Notes under the pieces: generated by a model
What the model was told of the DNA's origin: nothing
Databases searched by the model: none
Seen by the model: only the letters and a program-made list of their open reading frames with translations
Position numbers and translations under genes: made by a program
Shown here: one piece after another, positions 25,961 through 36,184 of the stretch
Layout: every line of letters starts with the position of its first letter
Numbering within the stretch: the stretch's first letter is position 1
From: Notolepis coatsorum
Lineage: Eukaryota > Chordata > Actinopteri > Aulopiformes > Paralepididae
Length of the DNA: 64,000 nt
NCBI GenBank assembly: GCA_963971535.1
Contig: OZ020599.1
Coordinates: forward strand, 94,115,897 to 94,179,896
Reading direction: 5' to 3'

Positions 25961-26902
25961 GGGTATCAAACAAGAGGGAAGACTGTCAGGTTTTAAACTG
26001 TGGATACCAAACAGAAGGTAAAGACGATTTTGAATTGTTAAACAGTAATCCAGAACTATTTTATTGCACTGTAAATTGTCTGCACTCAGGGGGCGAAATT
26101 AAAGCCTGCCAAGCGCCATTGGCGGTCAGTTTTTACGTTTGGCGACTGCCACTGAGAGGTCTGCCTGCCGTGTGGCGGGTACCAAATAGTCTTGTAAAAA
26201 TAAAAAATCTGCTGTGTGTTTTGGTTTTACGACAGTCGCAGTTTTTGGCAACCCCATCTCCCACGGCGCGTCATCTCGTTGGCTTGTTTACCAACGTGAC
26301 ATCCGCTACACGCTCTTCTTCTGCTCTGTAGGGAGCTCAGCTAATGTTACGCCCACCTAGATAACGGCGAGTAGCCAACGTTAGCGAAATGTAATAACGT
26401 TAAATAACATTAATCCATGGGCGGCTACGTGGTGTAGTGGGCAAGGCGCTCGCCACGAAATGCTGGAGACGCTGGGCTCGTCAGTTCGAGCCCAGCGCTC
26501 CACATTTGCTTTCAGTTTAGCTGGTCGTCCGTACTAATACACATTGGCCGTATTAGGGGGTGGGAAACTGATGGGTGGGGATCGGGCGTTGTGGACAGCG
26601 ACTCCTACAGGTCGGTTGGTGCGCCTGCGCAGTAGAATCAGGAAGTGTCGGGGGCAGCGCGAGCCTCCCACGCGTTACTCCTCGCCACTGAGAGATCGAG
26701 CTGCGCAGGTGAAAAGATGCGACTGCTGTTACCTCAAGTACCGGAGGGGACTTGTGCTATGTATGACTTAGTCCACATTGCAGCCGGCTTGTGGGAGGCA
26801 AGAAACAGCGTCCGTGACAGGGGAGGGTTGAATTGGATGATACGAAATTGGGATGGGAGAAAAATATAGAAAATGGGAGAAAAAGTGGATCAAAAAATAA
26901 AT
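25961..26902. repeat. Duplicated segment, copy 1 (matches 34176-35121)
   Basis: From GGGTATCAAACAAGAGGGAA to the SINE tail, this stretch is nearly identical by eye to 34176-35121 (offset 8215-8216). Differences seen are one G in a G-run, a C/T near 26811 and A-run lengths. It contains 126 bp of host flank, the left part of a hAT element and a whole SINE. It is the intact arrangement, with all target duplications in place. Confidence 0.9.
26416..26902 (+). mobile_element. tRNA-derived SINE (about 487 bp), complete
   Basis: The head has A-box TGGTGTAGTGG and B-box GTTCGAGCC in a tRNA-like arrangement. A long body follows (CGACTCCTACAGGTCGGTTG, then GCCTCCCACGCGTTACTCCT) and the tail is GATGGGAGAAAAATATAG. 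The 14-bp target duplication AAATAACATTAATC lies at 26402-26415 and 26903-26916. Other copies are at 34632-35121 and 56968-57448, with a 44-bp head at 32200-32243. Confidence 0.9.
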
Positions 26903-27217
26903 AAATAACATTAATCACTGATACAGTATGTGGAACCATATTAAAGGAGTAAGCCGGCCGGTAAAAAGACAACTCACCGCGGAAGAAGTGGCAGCGAGAG
27001 CGAGCCAATGGCTCGCTCGTTAGCTCACGTTAGCTCTATATGTCCCAGTAAACTAAATAGTTCACTGAAGCGTTGTCTTAAGTAACGTTATCTAGCGGGC
27101 TAGCAGTAGCTACAGATAGCTCCTGATATCAATGTCTTATAACATTGATTCAATGCGTATTCTAGCTGAGGGCATGCTGAATGTGATTTGACCAAAGCAC
27201 AGTAACGTTATACCAAT

Positions 27218-27298
27218 AGGGTCCAGCTGCAGCGCCGGAGAATCCTTGCATGCTGAATGTAGAGTATAGGGTCCAGCTGCAGCGCCGGAGAATCCTTC
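27218..27298. repeat. 51-bp-period direct doublet
   Basis: GGGTCCAGCTGCAGCGCCGG is repeated at about 27219 and 27270, inside the hAT element. Confidence 0.8.
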
Positions 27299-27927
27299 CT
27301 GGAGCTGGAGGCTACTCGAGTATACACACAGACAGTGGAGCTGTTTGCAGATAGCGAGCATTTTGACTTGTTGCGTGGTGGCAATGTCTCGCAGATAATA
27401 CAACTACAAGTATGATTATATAATATATATATTTTATAAAAAAAAATTAAAAATTTGGCTGGTAAGAAATATGCTTGGCGGGTAGATTCTTCCCATCTAC
27501 CCGCCACTGGCCGGTGAGTCAAAACGTTAATTTTGCTCCCTGTCTGCACTTTATGTGCTCATTTCATCATTCATGTCTTTTCTATTCTACTAAAACTGAA
27601 TCAAACCATAAACAAGGTGGCCTGTTGGGATGTTAGATCCTAATGTAAAAAACTGTGATTTTATATGTCTGCTCGTTTTACCTTTGCTATTATTTTACTT
27701 ATTTTTACTTTGATCTCTACGCCCCACTATCCACTGGGTGCATACTATGACCTTCATCATGTTTTGTACCAGATTAGAGAAATTCAAAAAGCCTATTGGA
27801 ACGTGAGGTTCTGATATGATTTGATTAATATATCTGCATTATTTTATCCCACTTTATGCTTTGCTCTTGCTGCTTGTTTTACACTGATTTTATGCCTTAT
27901 TTCTTACTGATGTAAAGCACTTTGAAC

Positions 27928-28934
27928 TAGGGCTGGGCGATATGGCCAAAAACGTTATCGCGATAAAATTATAAAATAATTTTCATATAACTCGATATCG
28001 ATAATTATCGTCGATATAATGTCTGTCAAGTTTAATTAACTTCTTATGCCCGGCGCCGATGGACAGGCTATTAATAGACTTGTTTTGCTGCTGCGAATGT
28101 CTCGAGAGTCGAGTTGATGTCGTCATCAGTCCGCGCACGTTAGCAGTTAGTCAGAGCAAGCGGAGTATCTCATGACAATGTACTAAATATGACCCTAAAA
28201 TACTCTGTTCCGCCCCAATACATTGCAACGACGTCCACCGTATACCCCACACTACTATAACAGTTACCCTCAGAATTCAAAACACACACCAACTCGGCAG
28301 GTAAACTGTAAAATAGCGCCGTGCAAGCTAATTATCCTAGCCAGCCTCTTTTCCAAGCGGTGTATTCCATGACAATGTACTAAATATGACCATAAAATAC
28401 TCTGTTCCGCCCCAATACATTGCAACGACGTCCAACCGTATACCCCACACTACTATAACAGTTACCCTCAGAATTCAAAACACACACCAACTCGGCAGGT
28501 AAACTGTAAAATAGTGCCGTGCAAGCTAATTATCCTAGCCAGCCTCGTTTCCAAGCGGTGTATTCCATGACAATGTACTAAATATGACCATAAAATACTC
28601 TGTTCCGCCCCAATACATTGCAACGACGTCCACCGTATACCCCACACTACTATAACAGTTACCCTCAGAATTCAAATCACACACCAACTCGGCAGGTAAA
28701 CTATAAAATAGCGCCGTGCAAGCTAATTATCCTAGCCAGCCTCGTTAAGAGTCATACCTCTCTACGTCTCCTTACGCTGTCGGCCATCTCCTTCACTGAT
28801 TGGTTGTTAGTGCGTGTGCTAATATCCAAGCTTGGAAAATCGATATATCGAAACTTTGCGACCACGTTTCATGTTTATTTTGAGGAAATAATTTATCGCG
28901 ATAGTTATCGTTATCATTTTATCGCCCAGCCCTA
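27928..28934. mobile_element. hAT MITE with internal tandem repeat
   Basis: TIRs TAGGGCTGGGCGATA and TTATCGCCCAGCCCTA. The perfect 8-bp duplication CTTTGAAC is at 27920-27927 and 28935-28942. 1007 bp, no transposase. Confidence 0.9.
28163..28747. repeat. 198-bp tandem repeat, three copies
   Basis: CATGACAATGTACTAAATAT recurs at 28171, 28368 and 28566. Copies are almost identical. The array is wholly inside the hAT MITE, so it arose in the element or was carried by it. Confidence 0.9.
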
Positions 28935-28998
28935 CTTTGAACTGCAATCCCCTGTATGAAAGGTGCTATACAAATAAAGTTATTATTATTATTACCAA

Positions 28999-29640
28999 TA
29001 GTTACAGACAGACATGGTGGAAGAGAAAGAAACCAGAGCCATGCGCGTCTGCCGCTTCTCATTGTTCTATTCACTTACTGTACATATCCTCCATGACACC
29101 TGTAATGCACAGCTGAGCCAACATAACGGGCACATGAGAAGTGCATCCTCGGTCCTCTACATTTCACTTACAGGTAGAATCAGTAACAACAACAACAACA
29201 GCTTTCTCTAATTCGGTTTCTCTTATCTATCCCCAGAATTCTTTTTTTAGAATTCTTTTAATTATCTCGACAGAGACTCTTTAGTTCAGACTTCAAAGGT
29301 TCCCTCTCAGAGCCAAACAGATGTTTGCTCAGAGCTCTGTGTGGACTATAGGAGGCAACAGTGTGGAGCCTGGGGGGCGCTGCATGTGGAATCCTCTCCT
29401 CTGTAAAGTGTCCTGAAATGCCTTCCTTCTCCACGGGCTCCGAGAGCAGGAGGAGTCGCCCCGCGGGCAAGAAATGCACCCAAATGTAAATCTGCATGCG
29501 AGCACAAAGAGAAGAAGAAGACAAAACCAATGCTCAACTAGAAGAATGCGTTCAGTAGAGTGCCAATTTCTGCCGACGTCTCTAACGATCTCCCCGCTTT
29601 GACATTACTCTCACATGTAACGTCTCACCGGGTAGGTGAC
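28999..29640. other. Intergenic, unique
   Basis: 29270-29560 is GC-richer and unique, a possible conserved non-coding element. No gene recognised. Confidence 0.3.
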
Positions 29641-30370
29641 GGAAACAAGAGTCGCAAGCTATAGATCCATATGGTGGCACTAGAGGAAAGGTCACAGGGT
29701 TCAACAAGTTCCTCCATCTAGGGGTCATGAATACTCACAGCAAATATGGTGACTGTACGAATAACAGGCCAGGAGATACAATCATCAAAAGGAAAGGTTT
29801 GGTCTGAAATGGAAGGTTTGGCCTGATGGGTGCGCCAGAGGAGATTGTCATGTAGTCATGAATGTGCACAGCAGGCCATGTACTTTTCAAGATATATTTC
29901 TATCTATGTTTGGCATGATTATTATTTAATTTTGTGATTGTAGTCAGGAGGAGGGGAAGGCCCAAGAGGAGGTTTATGGACACGGTGAAGGAGGACATGT
30001 GGGCAGCGGGTGGGACGGAGGATGACGCAGAGGACAGGAACAGATGGAAATGGATGATCCGCTGTGGCGACCCCTGACGGGAAAAGGCAAAAGAAAAAAA
30101 AGAAGAAAAGAAGATTGAGGAGATGCTCTCATTTGAAAAACCTTTGGCCTGATGGTGGTGCAAGAGGAACGGCCATGGGTTCACCAGAATGAATAGGTTT
30201 TCTCCTCTTGGGATCATGAATGTGCACAACAAATGTCATGGCAATCCAGCCTTTACCGTACTTGTCGAGATATGTTGGTGGTGGTGGTCAGACTGAACAT
30301 TTTGGCCTGATGGTGGTGCTAGAGGAATGGTCATGGGATTAACAAAGTCAAAAGGGTTCTTCCTCTTTCA
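29641..30370. repeat. Diverged tandem units of about 160 bp
   Basis: The motifs GGCCTGATGGTGGTGC, AGAGGAA.GGTCATGGG and ATCATGAATGTGCACA recur at about 29670, 29820, 30148 and 30303. This is a decayed array or the dispersed fish repeat with these motifs. A LINE tail (29946-30110) sits in it. Confidence 0.6.
29946..30110 (+). pseudogene. RTE-like LINE reverse-transcriptase C-terminus
   Basis: Translates as RRRGRPKRRFMDTVKEDMWA, then a segment with EDDAEDRNRWKWMIRCGDP, and stops at 30075-30077. GRPKRRxMD...AEDRxxWxxxIRCGDP is the usual end of such polymerases. The tail is A/G-rich (AAGAAGAAAAG). Only about 44 codons remain. Confidence 0.7.
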
Positions 30371-30700
30371 AAGTGTTCTTATGTACCCCAGTTGCTATTG
30401 CATGTACTTATTTGTGTTTCATTACATGTATATGTACATTGCTTACCAACTGTTTCGCCTCACCGACATCTAAGAAGGGAGATCCCCCCTTGAACGGCCC
30501 TTCTAAGGTTTCTCCCCTCCACATTGCCTGTGGTGCTTTTTTCCTATTGCTAGGTTTTTAGTGAGTTTTTCCTTACCTTCGCATGGGGTATGTCTGGGAG
30601 TGTTGAATTAATTTATTATTTATTATTATTTATTTTATTTTGGATTTCATGGTGTTTTTGTTTTGTTCTTGATTTATTGTGATGTTTCTTCTTGACTTGT
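30371..30700 (+). repeat. LINE 3' UTR-like sequence
   Basis: TAGGTTTTTAGTGAGTTTTT followed by CCTTACC and a T-rich end resembles a widespread fish LINE-derived motif. No coding part. Confidence 0.35.
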
Positions 30701-30759
30701 TTAACTCATTCAGGGCCGAGGATATTCCTCATCCTGTTCTAGCTAGGCCACGCTGTTAA

Positions 30760-31715
30760 CACATTCAGCGCCAGGCCTGGGATAAGTCGGGTTAACTTGC
30801 CCATCGCTTGAGTGCCAAACCCGAGAAAAGTTGGGTTTTAATCGTTATTTCTTTTATTCGCTATATCCATTCATAATTCATCCATCCAGCCTGATGTTAT
30901 CATTGGGAATGGCTCTGAGATCGCAAATGGCCAATACCGCCGCCTAACGCCTTGCGGCCACTATTGCACTCCATTTGAAACTATGTGGTTTGTTTTCTGG
31001 GCCGAGCTGCGGCATGGGGGCGGGGTCTAAACACTCCGGCAAGGCAAGCGATTATAGGGATGGCATCGACGAGGGTCCCCGCCCCCCCGTTCATGTGCAA
31101 TGCTGGATAACGCTGGACACACGATCGCGATCAGTATTTGGAATGGCGATCAGATAATTGGATTATTCTTTTTGCAGTACATCATAGACAAGGTAAGGAC
31201 TATATGTTATCAATCTTGCGTTGATCCGATCATTTTTCCCCCGCGATCGCAGCATGTGTCTGTAATGTACTGTGTAATGTATGCCGTTGGTGGCGATCGA
31301 AGCATAGAAAAACGACCTCCCCCCCCCCACCATTTCATGCATGCATGATGAAACATAATACCGATACTCTAGCGTTGATTTCAGATTGATTATTGATCCA
31401 GGCGAGAAATGGCACGATTTCTAATGAAATGCAGTAAAACGCAGTTTCGCGTAGTTTGCCGGGATTACACAGAATCACTCTAAAACTATACTCATATTCA
31501 CCACGGTATAAAAAAAAATGTATGGATGAAAAAATTATATCTGTTTTTTGCATGTTGACCGGAACAAACTCACTGACAATCGACTATGTTATTAGATCCA
31601 TAGCTATAATATTTAATATAGTTTTAGCACTGCAAACACCGGAATGTATCCCCATTGAACAAAGCCCTGGCGCACAACGGCCATACGCCCATAGCGACCT
31701 CTGGCGCTGAACCTG
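30760..31715 (-). mobile_element. piggyBac-like element inserted at TTAA
   Basis: Flanked by TTAA at 30756-30759 and 31716-31719. The ends CACATTCAGCGCCAG and CTGGCGCTGAACCTG are inverted repeats. The interior (ATTCACCACGGTATA, CCATAGCTATAATA) is the reverse complement of the outer element's sequence, so it is a relative that jumped into its own kind in the opposite orientation. Non-autonomous. Confidence 0.65.
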
Positions 31716-32243
31716 TTAAAGATAGGAGTGAGTCACATTGTTTGTAGAGCTATATCTATATTCTATATTATAGCTATGGATACAATACTATGGTCATTTG
31801 ACAGTAACTATCTTCTGTCCAAGATGCAAAATTTTTTTAAAGAATTCATGAATACGTTTGCGCGTTATGCCGTGGTGAATATAAGTATAATTTCGGAATG
31901 ATCCGGGCTAATTCCTGGGAGGCTGGATATAGGGTGCAACGTGCATTGGTGTTTTGTCCCTGGACACGCTACTATTTCCAAATCAAATGTATATAATAGG
32001 TATTATGTTTCATCATGAATGCATGAAAGGGGTGGGGGTCGTTTCTGATGCTTTGATTGCCAGTAATGGAATTCGTTATTACCACAACACACGCCGATCA
32101 GCTGGATCGGTATGAAAACATTGTTAGATCAAGCTGAAATTGACGTCAGATAGTCCTTACCTGTGGTCAGGGGTATTCCAAAAAGAATATCCAAATTGTG
32201 GGGCGGCTAGGTGGTGTAGTGGGCAAGGCACTCGCCACCAAAT

Positions 32244-33735
32244 TCTCAGCAGCAGCCATCACCCCAGTCATCACACACATAATAAACCTCTCCATAAAAC
32301 AGGGACACGTCCCCAAGGACTTCAAAATTGCGAGAGTAACACCCCTGCACAAAAAGGGCAGCAAATTAGACCCGGGTAACTACCGCCCTGTTTCTATCCT
32401 TACATCCATCTCGAAAGTCATGGAAAAAATAGTATACGAACAGATCGAAAAATACCTCGCGGAAAAAAAAAAAAGAAAAAAAATCTAATCTACGAATTCC
32501 AATCTGGCTTCAGAACATCCCACTCCACTGACACATGCCTTCTCTACTTGAACGACCACATCAAACAAGAGGTGGACGCGGGCAAATACTGCGGCATGGT
32601 CATGCTGGACCTACAAAAGGCCTTCGACACTGTCAATCACACCATTCTGATTGACAAGCTAAAAGCAATTGGTTTTGATAGTTTATCAGTGAGCTGGATA
32701 CAATCCTACCTGGAGGGGAGGGAACAGATGGTGGAAGTAAACGGTACCCTATCCCCCCCCCTCACAGTGAGCTGTGGTGTTCCACAAGGAAGCATACTAG
32801 GACCGCTACTATTCCTAATTTATGCAAATGACATGTCGTCAGCTTGTGACTGCAACTTGTTCCTGTTTGCGGACGACTCAGCCCTGCTGGTCTCTGACAA
32901 GAACAAGTTACAGGTTGAAAAAGCCCTCAGCTCGGAACTAGGCAAAATCTGCATATGGCTCGCCGACAACAAACTATCATTACACATGGGCAAAACAGAG
33001 TCCATTCTCTTCGGTTCAAATAACAAACTCAGCAAGACTGACGACTTCTCGGTTACAGTGGGTGACAATATTGTCACAAGGAAAGATGAAATTACCTACC
33101 TGGGTTCCATCCTAGAGGCTAATCTTTCCTGTGACAAAATGGCATCCAATGTAATAAAAAAAGTCAACCAACGAACGCGATTCTTGTACCGGATCTCCTC
33201 TCTGGTAAACAAGAATACCCTGAAGACTCTAGCAGGAGCACTCATTCAAGGGTACTACGACTATGCTTGCACCTCATGGTACCAAAGCACCTCAAAGGCA
33301 CTAAAAAACAAATTACAAACATCTCAAAACAAGCTAGTCAGACTACTACTTGACCTGACTCCTAGAACCCACCTCACCCCTGCCCACTTTGACAACCTAG
33401 GATGGCTTAGAGTAGACGACAGAGTACAGCAACTTGCAATGGGCCTGGTCTACAAGATACACTACGCGACCAAGGTACCCATGTACATGTCAAAATACTT
33501 CCCAAAGGTCAGTGAATACCACGATCACAACACCAGAGGGAGCTCCACAAATCATGTAAAACCCAGATTCGGCTCAAACAAGGGACTAAACACGTTTCGT
33601 AATTATGCCACATCAATGTGGAACGCCCTGCCTAAAGCTGTAAAGGAATGTGAATCACTACCCACCTTCAAAAACACTCTCAAAAAACACCTACGTGAGA
33701 CTGCAATTCGAAACTGGCCCCTACAAATGTCCTAA
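32244..33735 (+). pseudogene. LINE reverse transcriptase, truncated, one frameshift
   Basis: The N-terminal portion encodes KIARVTPLHKKGSKLDPGNY and runs into a long A-rich run at 32461-32486, where the frame shifts. The second frame continues YEFQSGFRTSHSTD and stays open to 33735. Reverse-transcriptase blocks visible: MLDLQKAFDTVNH, CGVPQGSILGPLLFLIYAND and FADD (near 32869). The C-terminus is LPTFKNTLKKHLRETAIRNW. The endonuclease is missing. Jockey superfamily, distinct in sequence from copies A and C. Confidence 0.85.
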
Positions 33736-33816
33736 CCTAGTTGTACAGTAAATGACCAAGTAAGGCTTTGTCAACATTCCAATGTACAGTGTAAAATGTG
33801 TGTGTGTCCCCTACCC

Positions 33817-33851
<35 letters not shown>

Positions 33852-34175
33852 ACCTCCAATGTACAGCCCTCACCCAACCCACCCAACCCCACCCCACCAA
33901 CCTCCTCCAATGTACAGTTTCTACGCCAAATGTATACACACTCCTTTTCTGGACACTTTTGTATCACAAACAGTACTGTATTTGCAAATCTGATATGTCA
34001 TAAATGTATAGATGTAGCAGTACTGTCTATCTGTATGTCATGTATGTCATATATGTTATGATGAATTGAAAATGGGGGACCCTGGTGGAAACAAGATGAA
34101 AGTCTTTCTCTGGTCTGCATCCCCTTAACAATTGTATGTATTGAGATGTACTGTACTGTACCCATTCTGCAATCT
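32244..34175 (+). mobile_element. LINE (copy B), truncated at both ends
   Basis: The reverse-transcriptase region (to 33735) is followed by a 3' UTR with a C30 tract at about 33821-33850, repeated CCTCCAATGTACAG units and TGCATCCCCTTAACAATTGT. It stops at CAATCTG, lacking the TTAAATAAAG tail seen in the copies at 10415 and 50120. The right border is therefore a recombination junction, not a natural LINE end. Confidence 0.85.
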
Positions 34176-35121
34176 GGGTATCAAACAAGAGGGAAGACTG
34201 TCAGGTTTTAAACTGTGGATACCAAACAGAAGGTAAAGACGATTTTGAATTGTTAAACAGTAATCCAGAACTATTTTATTGCACTGTAAATTGTCTGCAC
34301 TCAGGGGGGCGAAATTAAAGCCTGCCAAGCGCCATTGGCGGTCAGTTTTTACGTTTGGCGACTGCCACTGAGAGGTCTGCCTGCCGTGTGGCGGGTACCA
34401 AATAGTCTTGTAAAAATAAAAAATCTGCTGTGTGTTTTGGTTTTACGACAGTCGCAGTTTTTGGCAACCCCATCTCCCACGGCGCGTCATCTCGTTGGCT
34501 TGTTTACCAACGTGACATCCGCTACACGCTCTTCTTCTGCTCTGTAGGGAGCTCAGCTAATGTTACGCCCACCTAGATAACGGCGAGTAGCCAACGTTAG
34601 CGAAATGTAATAACGTTAAATAACATTAATCCATGGGCGGCTACGTGGTGTAGTGGGCAAGGCGCTCGCCACGAAATGCTGGAGACGCTGGGCTCGTCAG
34701 TTCGAGCCCAGCGCTCCACATTTGCTTTCAGTTTAGCTGGTCGTCCGTACTAATACACATTGGCCGTATTAGGGGGTGGGAAACTGATGGGTGGGGATCG
34801 GGCGTTGTGGACAGCGACTCCTACAGGTCGGTTGGTGCGCCTGCGCAGTAGAATCAGGAAGTGTCGGGGGCAGCGCGAGCCTCCCACGCGTTACTCCTCG
34901 CCACTGAGAGATCGAGCTGCGCAGGTGAAAAGATGCGACTGCTGTTACCTCAAGTACCGGAGGGGACTTGTGCTATGTATGACTTAGTCCACATTGCAGC
35001 CGGCTTGTGGGAGGCAAGAAACAGCGTTCGTGACAGGGGAGGGTTGAATTGGATGATACGAAATTGGGATGGGAGAAAATATAGAAAAATGGGAGAAAAA
35101 GTGGATCAAAAAAAAATAAAA
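34176..35121. repeat. Duplicated segment, copy 2 (matches 25961-26902)
   Basis: Begins at the same base as copy 1 (GGGTATCAAACAAG) with a 2-bp TG overlap to the LINE end. It carries copy 1's left SINE target duplication (AAATAACATTAATC, before 34632) but not the right one. The right border instead uses AATATCCAAATTGT, the local duplication. This mismatch of flanks shows the segment was transferred, not inserted as a SINE. Confidence 0.9.
34632..35121 (+). mobile_element. tRNA-derived SINE, chimeric flanks
   Basis: Same SINE as 26416-26902. Sequence is identical by eye up to about 35026, then small differences appear (CGTTCGT, A-run lengths), so the switch back to the resident SINE is probably in the last 100-150 bp. 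Confidence 0.85.
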
Positions 35122-35523
35122 AATATCCAAATTGTTTGATCGCCATCTGGTCCATCTGATGTCCATCTGGTCCACGACATAATCCAGCACAACACATGCA
35201 TCGATTGTCCCGAAAACGATTCAATGTGATCGAGTGAAGGCTTCCCTGTACTAAAAAACTGCGCCCGGAGCGGTTTAAACGTAACACCCTGTCTGGAACA
35301 GGGTTTACTGCACTCTTGATACTGCCTACTAGCAGGATCTGGCCGGTACTGCACCCTCGGGTCACAGTATGCCTTTTAACTGCAACATACAGGTCCGTGA
35401 CATTGAATAGAATATTAAAATCGAAAAAAAGGAAAAACTATCAATATATATATGTGTTTTGGCCCTTAACTCATTCAGCGCCAGCTATTACACGGGGCCT
35501 GTCGTAGCAAGGCCACGCTTTAA

Positions 35524-35605
35524 CCCATTGAAACCGGGAAATACATTTGTGTGTATATGCAGGGTATATAATGCATTATTAGCAGGCGTTTTAGGTCTAA
35601 ATGGG
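35524..35605. mobile_element. 82-bp TTAA MITE
   Basis: Flanked by TTAA (35520-35523 and 35606-35609) with CCCATT...AATGGG ends. The homologous site in the copy at 61885-62115 reads GTTTTAAAGCG without it, a natural empty site. It is in the same TTAA that holds 30760-31715 in element 1. Confidence 0.75.
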
Positions 35606-36184
35606 TTAAAAGATAGGAGTGCGTCACCTTGTTTGTAGAGCTATAACTATATTCTATATTATAGCTTTGGATACAATACTATGGCCCATTTGAGTTCAAG
35701 TTCAAGTTCTTTAATAGTTGTCATACAGAAGTACAGAATACTTTCATACAAAATGCTTCTTACTGTTACGCTCCAGAGACTGTGCTAGACAAGATAGTAT
35801 CAAATAACATAATATAGCATGTAATTTAGAAGAAGAAAAATGAGGTCACAGTGTTCGGTATAGACATATGTACAATGTTCTGAGTTACCATATAATATAC
35901 AATACTATGCAGTGTACTAATGTACAGTACTATCTAGTGCAAAGCAGAAATGGGATGAGGTACAATTTTAGGTACAATTTACAGTAAGGTGTACGAGTTG
36001 TAGTGCAATCCTTCATCAATAAATATAAAGTGTGGGGAGTGGGTGCTACAGTGTGTTTGTTTAAAGTGGGTGTGTGCTATAAAGTGTGTGGAGTGGGTGC
36101 TACAGTGTGTTTGTTTAAAGTGAGTGTGTGCGTGTGGATGTGTGTGCTATGTGCGTTTGGTGGTTGTTGTTGTGTAGTGTTCAT

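Larger units (their letters stand above)
26087..27542. mobile_element. hAT element carrying a SINE
   Basis: The termini CAGGGGGCGAAATTAA and TTAATTTTGCTCCCTG are inverted repeats with mismatches. TCTGCACT is duplicated at 26079-26086 and 27543-27550. Without the SINE it is about 0.97 kb, with no transposase. Terminal motifs (GGCGGGTA, CCGCCACTGGCCGG) resemble the hAT at 44432-45366, and the two are probably related non-autonomous families. Confidence 0.85.
27551..28998 (+). mobile_element. LINE 3' UTR and tail, split by a hAT
   Basis: The ending GTAAAGCACTTTGAACTGCA followed by GTGCTATACAAATAAAG and (ATT)n is a classic L2-like fish 3' terminus. A hAT element interrupts it at 27928-28934. The coding part is not present. 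Confidence 0.65.
32200..35121 (+). mobile_element. Composite insertion: SINE head / LINE / hAT piece / SINE
   Basis: One 14-bp target duplication, AATATCCAAATTGT (32186-32199 and 35122-35135), encloses everything. The order is a 44-bp SINE head (32200-32243), a LINE 3' half (32244-34175), 126 bp of foreign flank (34176-34301), the left part of a hAT (34302-34631) and a full SINE (34632-35121). The paralogous site at about 39452-39466 is empty. The simplest reading is an original SINE insertion, later expanded by gene conversion or template switching using SINE homology at both ends. Confidence 0.8.
30701..35469. mobile_element. piggyBac-like element 1 (outer, interrupted)
   Basis: Begins TTAACTCATTCAGGGCC at 30701. 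Its sequence continues at 31716 (GATAGGAGTGAGTCACATTG), then at 35136, and ends at the TTAA of 35466-35469. The interior is held apart by a TTAA element (30760-31715) and a composite insertion (32200-35121), leaving about 0.87 kb of its own sequence. Related copies: 35466-39625 and the minus-strand fragment 61885-62115. Classification rests on TTAA borders and the TTCAGCGCC-type end; no transposase is left. Confidence 0.55.

Noticed and set aside
26416-26500. tRNA gene
   Set aside because: A and B boxes are present, but the sequence belongs to a multi-copy SINE with a long body and target duplications; the tRNA fold is degraded.
33782-34061. Proline-rich small proteins
   Set aside because: Translation of the poly-C tract in a LINE 3' UTR.
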